Positions 9,841 to 20,587 of a stretch of 64,000 nt of DNA are shown in pieces. Under the pieces are notes generated by a model. That model was not told the origin of the DNA. It saw only the letters and a program-made list of their open reading frames with translations, and searched no databases. Within the stretch, counting starts at the first letter, position 1; each line of letters begins with the position of its first letter. Made by a program: the position numbers and the translations under genes. Source of the DNA: Tritrichomonas foetus (taxonomy: Eukaryota > Parabasalia > Tritrichomonadida > Tritrichomonadidae); contig MLAK01000677.1 in assembly GCA_001839685.1 (NCBI GenBank), positions 1-64,000 of the forward strand, in the 5' to 3' direction.

Positions 9841-11181
9841 ATGGAATTTTCATCATCCCAAGTGGATCATGGTAAATGCTTAATTTGTTTAGATCAAATG
9901 TCAAGAAGTGGTGAACATCAAATTTGTTCATTACCATGTGGCCATTTATTTGGATATTGTTGCATTAAACAATGGCTTGATGAAAATCAAAAATGTTGTC
10001 CAACTTGTCAAAAATATGCAAAATCATCAATGCTCAGATTAATTGTGTGGGATGGTTCGATGCCAATGGATAACACTAGAAGTGATTCCATTCATGATGC
10101 AAACAAGAGGGCAATTAAAAACCATCAAGAACTGTTACATAAATTAACTCGTCTCGAAAGAGATTACAACATTTGTCAAGCTGAAATTTCAATGAAAAGA
10201 CGAACAGTTTTTGGTAAAGTTAAACAAAAAACAAATATTATTCATAAACCAGTCTCATTTCCATGCTTGTTAATGGAAAGAAAAATTAACGATGGATTTC
10301 GAATTTGTCTTTCTTCGAAACATCTTATTTATACTTGTAAAAATGGTGATATGAATTATGGATTTGAATACTGTGATAGAGATTCACTTTCATCATTTAA
10401 ATACATTTCACTTCATACTGCACAAATTCATGATTTGACATCATCACCTTTTGATGTACAAGCCGTAGCAACAGTTTCATTAGATAAACGTTTAATTGTA
10501 ACAGCAATGAGATCTGAAATGTCAATTCTTGAGGCAAATTTGCCTGTTCCACTTTGGTCATGCGCTTGGATAAGTCATAGCACGATTGCTGTTGGTGGGA
10601 CAAATGGAAAACTCTTTATTGTGGATGGGAGAGGTGAAATTAGTCATGATTTTGTTTTATCCAATGGTCCTCCTATTTTTTGTATTCAGTCTTTTTCTGA
10701 TGAAGTTTTGCTTGTTTCAACTCCTTTAAAATCTGGGCTTTTTGATATGAGAAAGTTTGAATTTATTAAAAAAGATTTGCCTGGTGCTCACTCTGTAAGT
10801 GTATCTCATTTAAATCATTTGGTTTCAGTTAGCAGACAAAATAATAATAAAACTATTGTAAGTATTGGATCGAAAACAGATTCTAATAATTTGGTGTTTA
10901 ACCGGACTTTGAATTTAGATAAATTTGAAAAAATCGCGAGACCTGCAATAGTATCAACTGATACAAAAGATATTTTTGCTATTCCTGATGAAAATGAAAA
11001 AGGATTTAAACTTCTTACTTCTAATAATTTGGATATAAATTACTGGAGTAAGTGGAAACATAATTTTTCTGATTCTGATTTTAATTCACCGATTTTAGAC
11101 CTTGCTGCAGTTAAAGAGAAAGATTTCCTTCTGGCAACTACATCATCTGATTTGGTTAGAATGTATGCTTTCCCAATTTAA
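9841..11181 (+). CDS. RFWD3: RFWD3-like RING/WD40 E3 ubiquitin ligase
   Basis: The 446-residue protein has an N-terminal RING finger (about residues 13-56) with CLICLDQM, SLPCGHLFGYCCIKQWL and CCPTCQKYAK. CGHLFG..CI..WL...CP.C..KAK is the signature of the RFWD3 family, including its atypical spacing between the histidine and the next zinc ligand. A short coiled coil (about 92-120) and a C-terminal WD40-like beta-propeller (from about 150) follow, as in animal RFWD3. RFWD3 ubiquitinates RPA and RAD51 at stalled forks and crosslinks in animals; the same role here is inference. An Inr box lies just before the ATG. The stop is followed at once by TAAA, a likely poly(A) signal. Confidence 0.75.
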   Translation: MEFSSSQVDHGKCLICLDQMSRSGEHQICSLPCGHLFGYCCIKQWLDENQKCCPTCQKYAKSSMLRLIVWDGSMPMDNTRSDSIHDANKRAIKNHQELLHKLTRLERDYNICQAEISMKRRTVFGKVKQKTNIIHKPVSFPCLLMERKINDGFRICLSSKHLIYTCKNGDMNYGFEYCDRDSLSSFKYISLHTAQIHDLTSSPFDVQAVATVSLDKRLIVTAMRSEMSILEANLPVPLWSCAWISHSTIAVGGTNGKLFIVDGRGEISHDFVLSNGPPIFCIQSFSDEVLLVSTPLKSGLFDMRKFEFIKKDLPGAHSVSVSHLNHLVSVSRQNNNKTIVSIGSKTDSNNLVFNRTLNLDKFEKIARPAIVSTDTKDIFAIPDENEKGFKLLTSNNLDINYWSKWKHNFSDSDFNSPILDLAAVKEKDFLLATTSSDLVRMYAFPI

Positions 11182-11527
11182 TAAATGTTTGAATTATTTT
11201 CATCTTTTTCTATTTTAACACAACTTCTTGAAAATAGTTTTGATTTAATTCATCCAATATTTGAGAAGGTATTTCTAATATCATATGCCCATTAAAGTTA
11301 GTGAATACTATTTATAGTCTATCCATAACATCAATGATACTTTATGTGAAATTAATTCATGAAATATCTAATTACTTTTGGTGAAAATAGTAAACAGTCC
11401 AAATATTATTACTTTATATTAAATTTTCATTTATTAATAATATCTTTGAGTTGAAAAACTTTGATGTTTCCAATGATGAAATCATTTCCTTCCCTTTCAC
11501 CAATGTGTCAAATTTTGAATGGAAAAT
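11182..11527. other. Intergenic, nothing recognised
   Basis: AT-rich spacer between two co-directional genes. It begins with TAAA immediately after the RFWD3-like stop. The open frame entering from a TTG at 11451 belongs to the CSN6 leader and has no ATG of its own. Confidence 0.55.
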
Positions 11528-11532
11528 TCACT
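11528..11532 (+). promoter_or_regulatory. Initiator (Inr) TCACT
   Basis: TCACT about 30 bases before the ATG at 11562. It matches TCA(C/T)(A/T) and places transcription start downstream of the in-frame TTG at 11451. Confidence 0.45.
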
Positions 11533-11561
11533 TTAAATTTCTCAATAAAGTTAATTCGAAA

Positions 11562-12368
11562 ATGAGCGCGATTAACATTTTTGTCCATCCCCAGGCAATG
11601 CTGGTCCTTTCGAACCATTACTCAAGAATGGAAGTCGATAATCAAAACGTTCCACTCAAATATCACGTCGGTTTTCTTCTCGGAAATTATGATGGCCCAA
11701 AAATCGTGGTTACGACAGCCCTTGAAGCCATTGTTAATGAGAGAGATGGCAAATTACGCCTCAATACAAACTTTTCCAGACAAGAACTCGAATTACATAA
11801 TACAGTTTATCCAAATGATATTCCAATCGGCTGGTATGTTCTCGACAAGTGTTCGAACAAAGAATTACTTCAGATTTCAGAAGCTTTGAGCGCATTTGAC
11901 AAGTTCGAAAATCTCTTATTAGGCGAATTTTTCCCTGACGCTGAAAACAAGCCACCGCTGTGCTTATTCGAACCTAAAGGCGATACTTTTATTCCAGTCG
12001 ATTATTCATACGAAACAGAATTAGCCGAGCGAATAGCGATGATATCATTGCAATCAGAAGGAAACGCGGAATCTCAAATACAATTTACAGCTAAAGCCTT
12101 TCAATCACTTGACAACGATTTATCAATAATTGAGACATACTTAGAAAAAGTGAGTAAAGGTGAACTTCCCTTTGACCCAACTTTGATGCGTGCCTGCGCT
12201 AACGTTAGTCAGTGGTGGGACCATTCAATAAAAGGTGTAAATCCTGGTGAAGAAGAAGATGATGAGGAAGAAGATCGTGCAGAAGAACAGGCATCTGTCG
12301 CACTCCTCACCGGATCCATGCTTGAAGTAATCACTTCGCTGTTGGAAAAAATGAAGTCCGCGAAATGA
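11562..12368 (+). CDS. CSN6: COP9 signalosome subunit 6 (MPN- protein)
   Basis: This is a 268-residue MPN-domain protein. The N-terminal INIFVHPQAMLVLSNHYSRM and VGFLLGNYDG match the start of the MPN fold. YPNDIPIGWYVLD corresponds to the position of the JAMM motif, but the metal-binding His-x-His is absent, so it is a non-catalytic MPN- subunit. Downstream, TELAERIAMISLQSEG and LSIIETYLEKVSKGELPFDPTLMRAC match the helical C-terminal region of CSN6 better than Rpn8 or eIF3f. CSN6 pairs with the deneddylase CSN5 in the COP9 signalosome. An acidic linker (EEEDDEEEDRAEE) precedes the final helix, and the C-terminus is shorter than in animals. The frame upstream of 11562 lacks an ATG. Confidence 0.75.
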   Translation: MSAINIFVHPQAMLVLSNHYSRMEVDNQNVPLKYHVGFLLGNYDGPKIVVTTALEAIVNERDGKLRLNTNFSRQELELHNTVYPNDIPIGWYVLDKCSNKELLQISEALSAFDKFENLLLGEFFPDAENKPPLCLFEPKGDTFIPVDYSYETELAERIAMISLQSEGNAESQIQFTAKAFQSLDNDLSIIETYLEKVSKGELPFDPTLMRACANVSQWWDHSIKGVNPGEEEDDEEEDRAEEQASVALLTGSMLEVITSLLEKMKSAK

Positions 12369-13972
12369 AGCCTCTTTTTATTTATATTTTTTTTGATTGA
12401 TAAACTGGATTATTAATAATAAAGTTTTGTGAACTTTTTTTTTAATCTGTTATGAAAAATTATGAATAAAATGATTTGAGAAATTGTTGAAACATTTTTT
12501 CCTTATCCACTAATAAACAGTTGTGAATGGTGGCACATTTTTTATTTTGAACGGCCTTTATGTAGATAAGAATGGGACATGATAACTGGCTTCTAATAGA
12601 ATGGGGAAGATGACATTGGCTATATATGTGCAAAATATTTATTAGGACGTCCTAATAAATACCAACAATAATTTTTCGCTCTTTCATATTTCTTATCCGA
12701 GAAATATTACTTTTTTTAATTCAATCACTAATGATGCTCTGCATCGATGAAACGATATCTAAGCAAAATTTACCCACAACATATTAGAAACCAAAGAATA
12801 ATCAAATAAAATTTACTGGATTCTAGATGCTTTTAGATCTGGCAATATGAATTGTGTAAAACTTGCCTTGAGTAAAATAATACTCTCTTATCCATTAATC
12901 ATAATGAATTAAATCCGTTTAATTTAACATGCTTTTATGAAAATTATATTATTTATAAACTCATTCACGAAACTGTTTCAACAACATCCACAGGTAATCC
13001 CAAAAACAGCAATGACATTACAGTAATTATTTTGCTCACCAAAATAGTTATGATTGATGACTAAATAGCTGAGGAATGCATTTCATTCCAAGATTAAAGA
13101 ATTTTTCCATTAATTCATCTAATAGAGGAAAGTAAATACGAACACTTTCATATTTTGCCGCAAAAGGAGACAATAAGAATATAACTAAGATATAAACTGA
13201 GAAATTACAGCCTTTCATTTAATATTACAACAAATATTCTTTTTATTTTTCATGATAATTTGCATACCAAGTCATCCGTGATGCATCAATTTTTGATTTC
13301 TTCATGAACACAATTTATCATGAAAATACAATTACAAATATGTTTTACTATTACTATGATATAGTTGATTTGTTAAATCTTTTTCAAGTGATATTTTGTA
13401 ATGAATTTGGTCAACTAGCGATGTTTTACTTCATTTTGTTGAGTTTTTGTAGGATTTTTTTTCTTTTGAGATATACTTTTTAGCATAAAAATGTGGAAAT
13501 GTGATGTGATGTTGCTAACTGTGACCATGGCCCATCCAAGTCGAAGTGACTCAAAGAATTAGAAGAGATCATATCACATATATTCATTTCACCTTATGTC
13601 TCAATTGACATTTTTTCAACTTTTGACCTTTATTTGACCTTCTCTAAACCTTTTACATATTCATGAAGTCTCTCTCTCTAAAAACATATTATATATATTA
13701 TTTTAATTTAATTTATCACAATTCTCCGATATTTTATATTACTCACAATTTCAAGCTAGTTTTTCGATATCAATAAGTTGTTCGCGTTTAATTAATTCAA
13801 GTATGTATTTTCAATGTGAATATTTAAAGTCAAATAAAAGGTCAAATTATCGATAAATGCTCACGAAATAACTGGTTGTGAACATTTCATGGTCAAATTG
13901 AGATGCAGAGACCAAATAAGCATAGAAAAACCCAATATATTTTTTTTCGAAATTACTTCTCAAGCAATCTTA
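12369..13972. other. Gene-free spacer of 1.6 kb
   Basis: AT-rich. A less AT-rich patch at about 13505-13570 (around GCCCATCCAAGTCG) stands out from its surroundings but has no open frame, no tRNA-like T-loop and no recognised RNA motif. The last 84 bases form an in-frame extension, with an ATG at 13889, of the next gene. Confidence 0.5.
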
Positions 13973-15568
13973 ATGCTGTCAGTAGAAGAATTTCTAGAAA
14001 CAAGAAAAGAAAGACATGAAATTATTACAGAATTTCAGGATAAATTGAATTGGATTAATTCTGATTCATTTGATGAATGTCGAGAATTCATTGAAAATAA
14101 AAAATCCTTCTTTTTCAATGACAAAGAAAGTGCATACTTATTTGCATCTACTATATCCTGCATTTCTATTTATAACTTTAAAAATGTTGAATATTTATGT
14201 GATTTAGCTTCATATTTCAAGCCACAATTATTTATGTTTTTTAATGAATATGATATATATTCAATATTTTCAGATTTCATGTTAACTTGCTTTCTCTATC
14301 AAAGAAATGTTTTATCAATCGAAACAATTTATGTAATGAGCTATTCTTCTCCAGTATTATTTGCGATGTTTTATCCTGAATTAAAACAATATGACCCAGA
14401 ATTTGTAGAAAAGTGCGAAAATTTCGATATTCCAAAAGATCCTGATTTTGTCACATTTTACCAATTGGAAGAATTTCAGAATTTGCTTTCAAACGCAAAA
14501 AATCACCCTGCACTACATATTGAACATAGAAAAAACTTTTATCATCCATCTGAACTGGCAAAAGCAATTCGAGAAGATGATATTGATACATTTCAAAACA
14601 TTTTATCAGATCAAAATATATCCGTTCATGGTTTCCTTCCTTATTCTTTTTATGAAAGGACAAAAACTATCGATAAATATGTTTCTTATATACAATATGC
14701 TGCAGTTTATGGTTCTTTGAATATATTTAAATTTTTATGGGTGAATGATGCAGAATGTTCCGAAAATTTGAATAGTTATGCTTATTCAGGACGAAATTAT
14801 GACATTATTCATATTTGTGAGACAAGATTTCAAATGAAAAATGCAATGTTATTTGCAATTAATACATTTCAATATGATCTTATTGAATATCTAAAAAATA
14901 ATGGAGAAAAAATAACACTTTATGATTTATTAATGTCAATGCATGCTTTTAATTATAAAGTGATTCGTGAACATTTGAAAACAATTGTTGAAAATTTAGA
15001 TTTTGTTGTTGATAATGTAGGCACATTCTTTAATCACTTTACTGATTTGGATTTAGCAAGATTTTTATTTTTTCATGCTGATGATTCTGTATTTCAGAAG
15101 ATAGGGTTTTCTCATTTAGTATCTAGCACAATTACTAGTGGCATCGTTACTTTTATGACTTTTGTATTATCACACCCTAAAATTTCGCCGTTAAATAACA
15201 ACAAAAAACTATTCTCACGTTTAATTTCTTTTGCTGCAAAATTCTCAATTAATATGCTGTCATGCTTATTCGAATACTCACAATTTAAAGATATTAATCT
15301 TTTAGTTGATATAGATAGTTACATGTACAATCCAATATTCATAAAATTTATTCTCGAAAAAACTCAGATTCCTCCAGGATATTCTCTCATTATTATATTT
15401 ATTTTATATACTACTTTAACATGCAAAAATTTTGATATGATATTTAACCAAAAATTTCTGAATTTAAATCTTGACATTTGCAATGAATTGCTTGTACTAT
15501 TTACGAAAAGTGAACAAACTTATCTGAAACGAAAACTATTGGATTACATCATGAAATATTATTCTTAG
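13973..15568 (+). CDS. DUF3447-type ankyrin-like protein
   Basis: This belongs to the very large trichomonad family of DUF3447/ankyrin-type proteins. From the ATG at 13973 it has 531 residues. The conserved opening LSVEEFLETRKERHEII is followed by the helical region EYLCDLASYFKPQL. The family block HPSELAKAIREDDIDTF, then VSYIQYAAVYGSLNIFKFLWVND, lies at about residues 200-260 and is followed by degenerate ankyrin-like helical pairs. Function in trichomonads is not established; these are thought to be protein-binding scaffolds. An upstream in-frame ATG at 13889 would add 28 residues with no family similarity, so I prefer 13973. Long spacers flank it on the left. Confidence 0.8.
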   Translation: MLSVEEFLETRKERHEIITEFQDKLNWINSDSFDECREFIENKKSFFFNDKESAYLFASTISCISIYNFKNVEYLCDLASYFKPQLFMFFNEYDIYSIFSDFMLTCFLYQRNVLSIETIYVMSYSSPVLFAMFYPELKQYDPEFVEKCENFDIPKDPDFVTFYQLEEFQNLLSNAKNHPALHIEHRKNFYHPSELAKAIREDDIDTFQNILSDQNISVHGFLPYSFYERTKTIDKYVSYIQYAAVYGSLNIFKFLWVNDAECSENLNSYAYSGRNYDIIHICETRFQMKNAMLFAINTFQYDLIEYLKNNGEKITLYDLLMSMHAFNYKVIREHLKTIVENLDFVVDNVGTFFNHFTDLDLARFLFFHADDSVFQKIGFSHLVSSTITSGIVTFMTFVLSHPKISPLNNNKKLFSRLISFAAKFSINMLSCLFEYSQFKDINLLVDIDSYMYNPIFIKFILEKTQIPPGYSLIIIFILYTTLTCKNFDMIFNQKFLNLNLDICNELLVLFTKSEQTYLKRKLLDYIMKYYS

Positions 15569-15773
15569 CAATTTGTGTATTAAATTATTCAATCTATCTC
15601 TCTCTATTTTTTTTTAATTAGTTTGTTTGTTTAATTGAATGAGATTAATTGTTCATTTGTTCGTTGAAGATGATAGTCATAAAGAATAAAATTCATATAG
15701 AAGAGAAAAGAAAAGAGAATAAGTAAAATATGTTAACATGTTTAAATAACAAACAAACAAAATGTAATAGTAA

Positions 15774-17264
15774 TTATCCGAGGTTATGATATAATTTAGT
15801 GATCTTCTCTTTTAATTCATACGGAAAATTTTCTGTCAGAAAGTTATCAACGTAATCAACGACAGCAATAAAAAATGTCGAAGCATGTTGTAAGAATGGG
15901 GAAATGTCAAGACCCGAAAACCTTTTTAAAAGAGCGGCAATCCAGCCGGCGTTTTTTGGTGGATTAAATGTAAATACACATAAAAAGAAAAGGAATAAGT
16001 CGTCGAATTCTAGAAACTTTGTTCCTTTTTGACCAGATTTTGATAATTTACTGACTCGATTTTCTATATCACCTAAAACACTATATACAATATATGAAAT
16101 ATCTACTGGATTTGAATAAAAGCATAAATTTTCGAGTTTTTGAGACATTTCAAGAAAATCATTATCTGATGACATTAATTCATGAATTGTTTGAGTTTCA
16201 TATTGTGAAAAATTTGAACTAGATGATGAAAAGAGGAATCCATCCGTGATGTTAAGATCACCAGGTTGTAATTTTTGAATGATTTGGGAATTGATATCAA
16301 ATTTAGTTGCAGAGCATGAAATGAAATCAAAATTAAATAAATAAGCAGCATCAAAAATTATTCTGATTAATGCTGTCGTTATTACTATGTCTTTCTCTTC
16401 AGAATTTTCAACAGAATCAAATAAATTTAAAACCATTCTTTTTAAATTATGAAATTTGTTATAATTAGGAGTATATCGATCAAGACCAAGTTTTGAACCA
16501 GCTATTGTTGTGTTTCTTTCATTTAATCCGGTGATAGCAAGAGCGGTTTGTTGAATTTCTATCGTTGCATCTGAATTCTGAAGGAAACAAAAAAGAAAAT
16601 CATCAAATTCTGAATAAGGTGAATATTTGGAAATTTTCTCAAATTTTTTGATGCTTTCGCTAAGTGCTAATTTGAGTTGAGATAATTCAATAAATGGATA
16701 TTTTGTTAATTTATCAACTTTTTCTATTTTATTCGTTAGTAAGATATCAATTTTTTTTAATGTTAAAAAAGGAGAAGGTTTTTTGAAATAACGATGGCAG
16801 TATTTTGAAAATTTCTCTTTTTCTAGAAAAACAGGGATTTTTTGGTCAAGGTGAATTTGAAAGAAACAAATTAATACTGAAATCATTGAAGAAACTTCAC
16901 CACACAAATTGTGAAATTCAATTTCTTTTTTAATTTTATATTTTCTTTGTAAAGATTTTAAAAAATTTGACTCAGGTGTTTTATCTAAATAAGTTGTCGC
17001 CTCATAACCAAAAACAGAGAACGACCTAGATTTTCTCATAATATACCTTTTCGGTGTTCCTTTGAATTTAACAGCTGCTTTTTTGTTGCATAGCTCTGAA
17101 TATTTTTGAAATTCTTTGACTAGAAATTCAATGTATTTCATGGTTAAATCCAATTTTACAGTGACATTCTTAGAATTTGGAGAGGAAACTGTTATAAATT
17201 CAGAGCATCCTTCTGGGAGAGGTGTCATTATTTTTTGGGAACTGCTAGAGCATTTGAGCTCCAT
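15774..17264 (-). CDS. Probable VPS9-domain protein (Rab5-type GEF)
   Basis: The 496-residue protein is mostly helical. The C-terminal region (about residues 330-475) resembles a VPS9 domain, the catalytic unit of exchange factors for Rab5-like GTPases. SYIVYSVLGDIENRV is followed by LEFDDLFLFFLCVFTFNPPKNAGWI and then FSGLDISPFLQHASTFFIAVVDYV. This mirrors the VPS9 pattern D(D/E)LLP...I.A.P...N..YI...E..YYLT.L..A..FI. The N-terminal part is basic (RYIMRKSRSFSVFGY) and unfamiliar. The conserved Tyr of the GEF signature is not obvious, so the assignment is moderate. The ATG at 17264 is the first in the frame. It is convergent with the DUF3447 gene (205-bp spacer). Confidence 0.6.
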   Translation of the reverse strand: MELKCSSSSQKIMTPLPEGCSEFITVSSPNSKNVTVKLDLTMKYIEFLVKEFQKYSELCNKKAAVKFKGTPKRYIMRKSRSFSVFGYEATTYLDKTPESNFLKSLQRKYKIKKEIEFHNLCGEVSSMISVLICFFQIHLDQKIPVFLEKEKFSKYCHRYFKKPSPFLTLKKIDILLTNKIEKVDKLTKYPFIELSQLKLALSESIKKFEKISKYSPYSEFDDFLFCFLQNSDATIEIQQTALAITGLNERNTTIAGSKLGLDRYTPNYNKFHNLKRMVLNLFDSVENSEEKDIVITTALIRIIFDAAYLFNFDFISCSATKFDINSQIIQKLQPGDLNITDGFLFSSSSSNFSQYETQTIHELMSSDNDFLEMSQKLENLCFYSNPVDISYIVYSVLGDIENRVSKLSKSGQKGTKFLEFDDLFLFFLCVFTFNPPKNAGWIAALLKRFSGLDISPFLQHASTFFIAVVDYVDNFLTENFPYELKEKITKLYHNLG

Positions 17265-18200
17265 TTATATAAATGCCTTTTTGAATTCACACAAAATTGA
17301 AAAATTTCAAAGAATTCTCTTTAAAAAGTTTCATTTCATGTTTTTTTTTATATCAAAAAGTATTCGATTTTCTCTGTCAATTATGAGGATGAAATAAATA
17401 TCTCAAAAAGTCTGATATTGAAAGTAAAATTTATCGCAAAAATTCTGATATTAAAAGGTCATTTCACTTTTTGATTAATTTTTCTCGGTGAAATGTCATT
17501 TTTATAATTAACTGTATCTATGAAAAGATATATGCGCATACTCTTTTTTCCCTTTCTGATGGTTTACTAATCAATCATTCTCAAATTCTATGTTACAATT
17601 TTTTTTTGTGTTACATCTCCGGAACTAATCGGTTAGGAAATGGTAAAACATCACAAAATTTATGAAATATTTCATAAAAAAATTTCGAAAACAAAAATAC
17701 TTTAAATGGAAATTGACATTTTTATTTCTGATGAAGTACCGGAAATTTAACAGAATTTCTGAAAGACAAAAGCTTTGAATGAAAATTCGTTTTCTATAGT
17801 AGAATAGTGTTTCCTCTGTATTTTCCTGTAAATTAACAGGATCATTACTCATCACAAGTAATGTCCCTGTAGCTGAAATGATGATAATTTAATTTTTATC
17901 ATTTTAACAAATGAAAAACTATCGAATTTTTCCGCTTTTCACAAACTGAAAAATAATTCGATACTGTAAGAATCAATTGCTCCGTATAAACAATATTAAA
18001 TAAAACATTTCTGTCAAGCCATCTAAACAAATTAACAGCTCTTGACCAATCGCCATTCACCTCGAATTCACTACAAAAATTGCGCTATATTCAATTTGTA
18101 CCAAAAAAAGATACTTTTCGTGAAATTTAAATTCTATCTTAATATATCTAATTGTACGTTTCTGTAGAAATTGATTCCAATTTTTCTCGCCATTTGTTTT
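17265..18200. other. Gene-free spacer of 0.9 kb
   Basis: AT-rich. An imperfect inverted repeat pairs GTCATTTCAC near 17458 with GTGAAATGTC near 17489. No coding frame with protein-like composition and no RNA gene was found. Confidence 0.5.
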
Positions 18201-19172
18201 CTAAGCCAAAAGAGATGAAAATGGTTTTCTTATTTGCGAAACAGGCTTGTTTGCTTCTTTTGATTCGAAAATCACAAATTTACACACCATTTGACAACTT
18301 ACTGTCATTACAGCACCATTATTATTATAGTTCCCACAGTAATTTGGTGCAGAAAAAACTGTAACTGCATTTTTTGATGGAGTGAATGGAAAATCAAAAC
18401 CTTTGATGATTGCCTGATGAGCACGCACTAAAAGGTCCAAGCCAAGTTTGTCCAAAATTCGCTGTAGAGGTTGTTGTCCAAAAAAGCAACTTACTCCACG
18501 ATCGCTTTCTGTATAGCATTCACATTCTGTGTCAGGGTCAGACCAAAGTAAATCACAAACTAATCCGGATTCACCAACCGTTGTTGGTCGTTTAATTGAC
18601 CTTAACTGGTTTAAATTTTTCAGTTCAGGTGAAATTCCACCATGGATACATAATATTCGATTGTCAATGATTGCCGAAATTGGCAGCCAGTCAAATGTTT
18701 TGTTAAATTTGTGCCAAAGTGACGCTGGATAAAATTCTTTGACTTCATCATAAAACCCATATTGTTTATTTACAAAAACCGTTTCATGATTTCCTCTTAA
18801 TAAAAAGAAATTTTTTGGATATTTTATCTTATAAAGAAGTAATAGGCAAATCGTATTAACACTATATTTCCCTCTGTCAACATAATCGCCAAGAAAAAGA
18901 TAGTTTGTTTCTGAAGGATCGCCACACTTTTCGAATATCCGTAATAGGTCAAAAAATTGCCCGTGAATATCACCACATATCACCAATGGTGGTACTAATT
19001 CGAGTAAAACAGGTTGATGTGCGATAATCCTTTGTGACCAATCGAGGATAAATGAAATATCATCAGTCGTTAAAATTTTCCTTCTTTCTGGTCGATCGAT
19101 TGCCCCCCAAAGTTTGTTTATTAAAACATCAATTGTACCACCTGATTCTTCACCTGCGTACAATGCGCACAT
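18201..19172 (-). CDS. PP1-type serine/threonine protein phosphatase
   Basis: This is a catalytic subunit of the PPP family closest to PP1, 323 residues. All metal-binding and catalytic motifs are intact: GDIHG (residues 67-71), GDYVDRG (95-101), GNHE (127-130), the histidines in CIHGG (177) and RAHQ (252), plus WSDPD and RGVSCFFG. The C-terminal SAPNYCGNYNNNGAVM matches the PP1 beta12-beta13 loop, which recruits toxins and regulators in the family. It removes phosphate from Ser/Thr in proteins, with specificity set by regulatory subunits. The frame is open upstream to a GTG at 19184; the first ATG is at 19172. The short C-tail after the catalytic core is Lys/Ser-rich and differs from animal PP1. 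Confidence 0.93.
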   Translation of the reverse strand: MCALYAGEESGGTIDVLINKLWGAIDRPERRKILTTDDISFILDWSQRIIAHQPVLLELVPPLVICGDIHGQFFDLLRIFEKCGDPSETNYLFLGDYVDRGKYSVNTICLLLLYKIKYPKNFFLLRGNHETVFVNKQYGFYDEVKEFYPASLWHKFNKTFDWLPISAIIDNRILCIHGGISPELKNLNQLRSIKRPTTVGESGLVCDLLWSDPDTECECYTESDRGVSCFFGQQPLQRILDKLGLDLLVRAHQAIIKGFDFPFTPSKNAVTVFSAPNYCGNYNNNGAVMTVSCQMVCKFVIFESKEANKPVSQIRKPFSSLLA

Positions 19173-19979
19173 TCGAAAACTCACTTTGGTGATATTTTTT
19201 TTACTTTTGTATGCAGTTATTCAAATAGATTTTTCAAATGATGGAGTAATTGAATGTGTGATCAGACAATTTGTGCAAAATTCTGATTACTGTTTATGTG
19301 AAATTGAATCAGGTTTATAACAATGATCTCAATCAAAATAAATAATTTCTCAATTCTCAAAAGTTATTTCACCAAACAACAAATACGGATTTACGAGTAT
19401 GTTATGAAAAAGATTTTTATCAAATAATTTTATAATATTTAGTGATATATTAAATGATATAAATATAGTAAAATCAATAATTTAAGGTGTTCATCTTGAT
19501 ATATTTATAGATTTATATTACAATCCATCTTAAGCAGATCATCAGCCGATATCGATTATTCTATAGAATTCTCTGAAAACTTTGGCCATGAAATTGAATT
19601 ATTTAGTCAATCATCTCGATCGAACGCTGATGAAATTCATTTTTTATCGATTAACTCAATTGATAAAACATCCAAAAGTTATATAAATGCAACGTAATTC
19701 GTTTGTATATTCAATTTTTCACAAAAATTCATCTTCAGCTATCAATGATTTTCCCCGACATTAGAAAATGTTACCATAATATTCACATATTTTCCTTTCG
19801 TATTATGATTATTATCACTCTTTTGTATTGCAAACATTTCAAAATGAAATCAGAGTTTCGCGTATAATGAGATGTATACAAACCAAATAGTCTTAACGTA
19901 CGAAATCACTAAAATGATCCTTATCATCAGTATTACTTAATACCATCAGTCAAAAATCAAAACCCAAATAGCTAAAAGA
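19173..19979. other. Gene-free spacer
   Basis: AT-rich stretch upstream of the PP1 gene. No supported gene, tRNA or repeat was seen. Confidence 0.5.
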
Positions 19980-20587
19980 ATGACGGAAATTTCCCTTATC
20001 GCAAACTTCGCAAATGGCCGAATTCAAAAATATTTCGAAAATGATTCTGAAGAAGCTATTGTTTCAGTTTTCGGGTGAACAGCTTTCAGTCAATTGTTAA
20101 ATCTATTTTTTATAGTTATGAGCCATATTTATTCATAGTTTTGAAATTTTGCAACAATTAAACCGAAAAAAGAGCGATTTTGGAGGAAGCTTAAAAAAAA
20201 ATTGTGAGAAGCTTTTTTTCCAAGAATCACAAAGATTATAATACTGCTTCCCATAATTCTATTTACACTTCTTCTATCGATTTTTAATTAAAAATCGCGA
20301 AAATTTTGATAGTTTTAACTCAGTGATGTTGAATTAATTCAATTTCCATTTGACAAATATGAATGTATTGAAATCTTTTCTGTCATAAAATTTTAGTATA
20401 TGAAGAAAATAGACTGGCAGTCCTCAACAGCACATTCTCAAGCAGGGATACAGATACAACGATTGAAAGACCAAATCAAGAAAAATGGAATCCAATATGT
20501 TTTTTTCCAGACTCGATGCCAAGTGAATTTTCTGATGACTCGCCATTTAGATGGCAAAACATTCGTAATCTTCTCATTGATGCCTAA
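19980..20587 (+). pseudogene. Possible decayed gene (coding-like fragments in several frames)
   Basis: The region holds coding-like pieces broken by stops. It starts with a 32-codon ATG frame at 19980-20078 (MTEISLIANFANG..., ending in TGA). A short fragment YEPYLFIVLKFCNN then ends in a stop near 20155, followed by a basic plus hydrophobic stretch (KERFWRKLKKK, later IIILLPIILFTLLL) in a third context. Finally a 71-codon stretch open at 20372-20584 without an initiator contains RPNQEKWNPICFF and SPFRWQNIRNLLIDA. The composition (Trp, Pro, Cys, Arg) is unlike random AT-rich spacer translation. I do not recognise the family. An unrecognised intron-containing gene is the alternative, but no trichomonad GTAYGT...ACACAG intron signals are present. 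Confidence 0.3.

Noticed and set aside
13505..13570. Less AT-rich patch as a possible small RNA gene
   Set aside because: No T-loop, anticodon arm, Sm site or other recognised RNA motif could be traced.
20070..20115. GT...AG stretch that would join two fragments in frame as an intron
   Set aside because: The ends (GTGAAC...TTTATAG) do not fit trichomonad intron signals, and the joined frame stops again after 15 codons.
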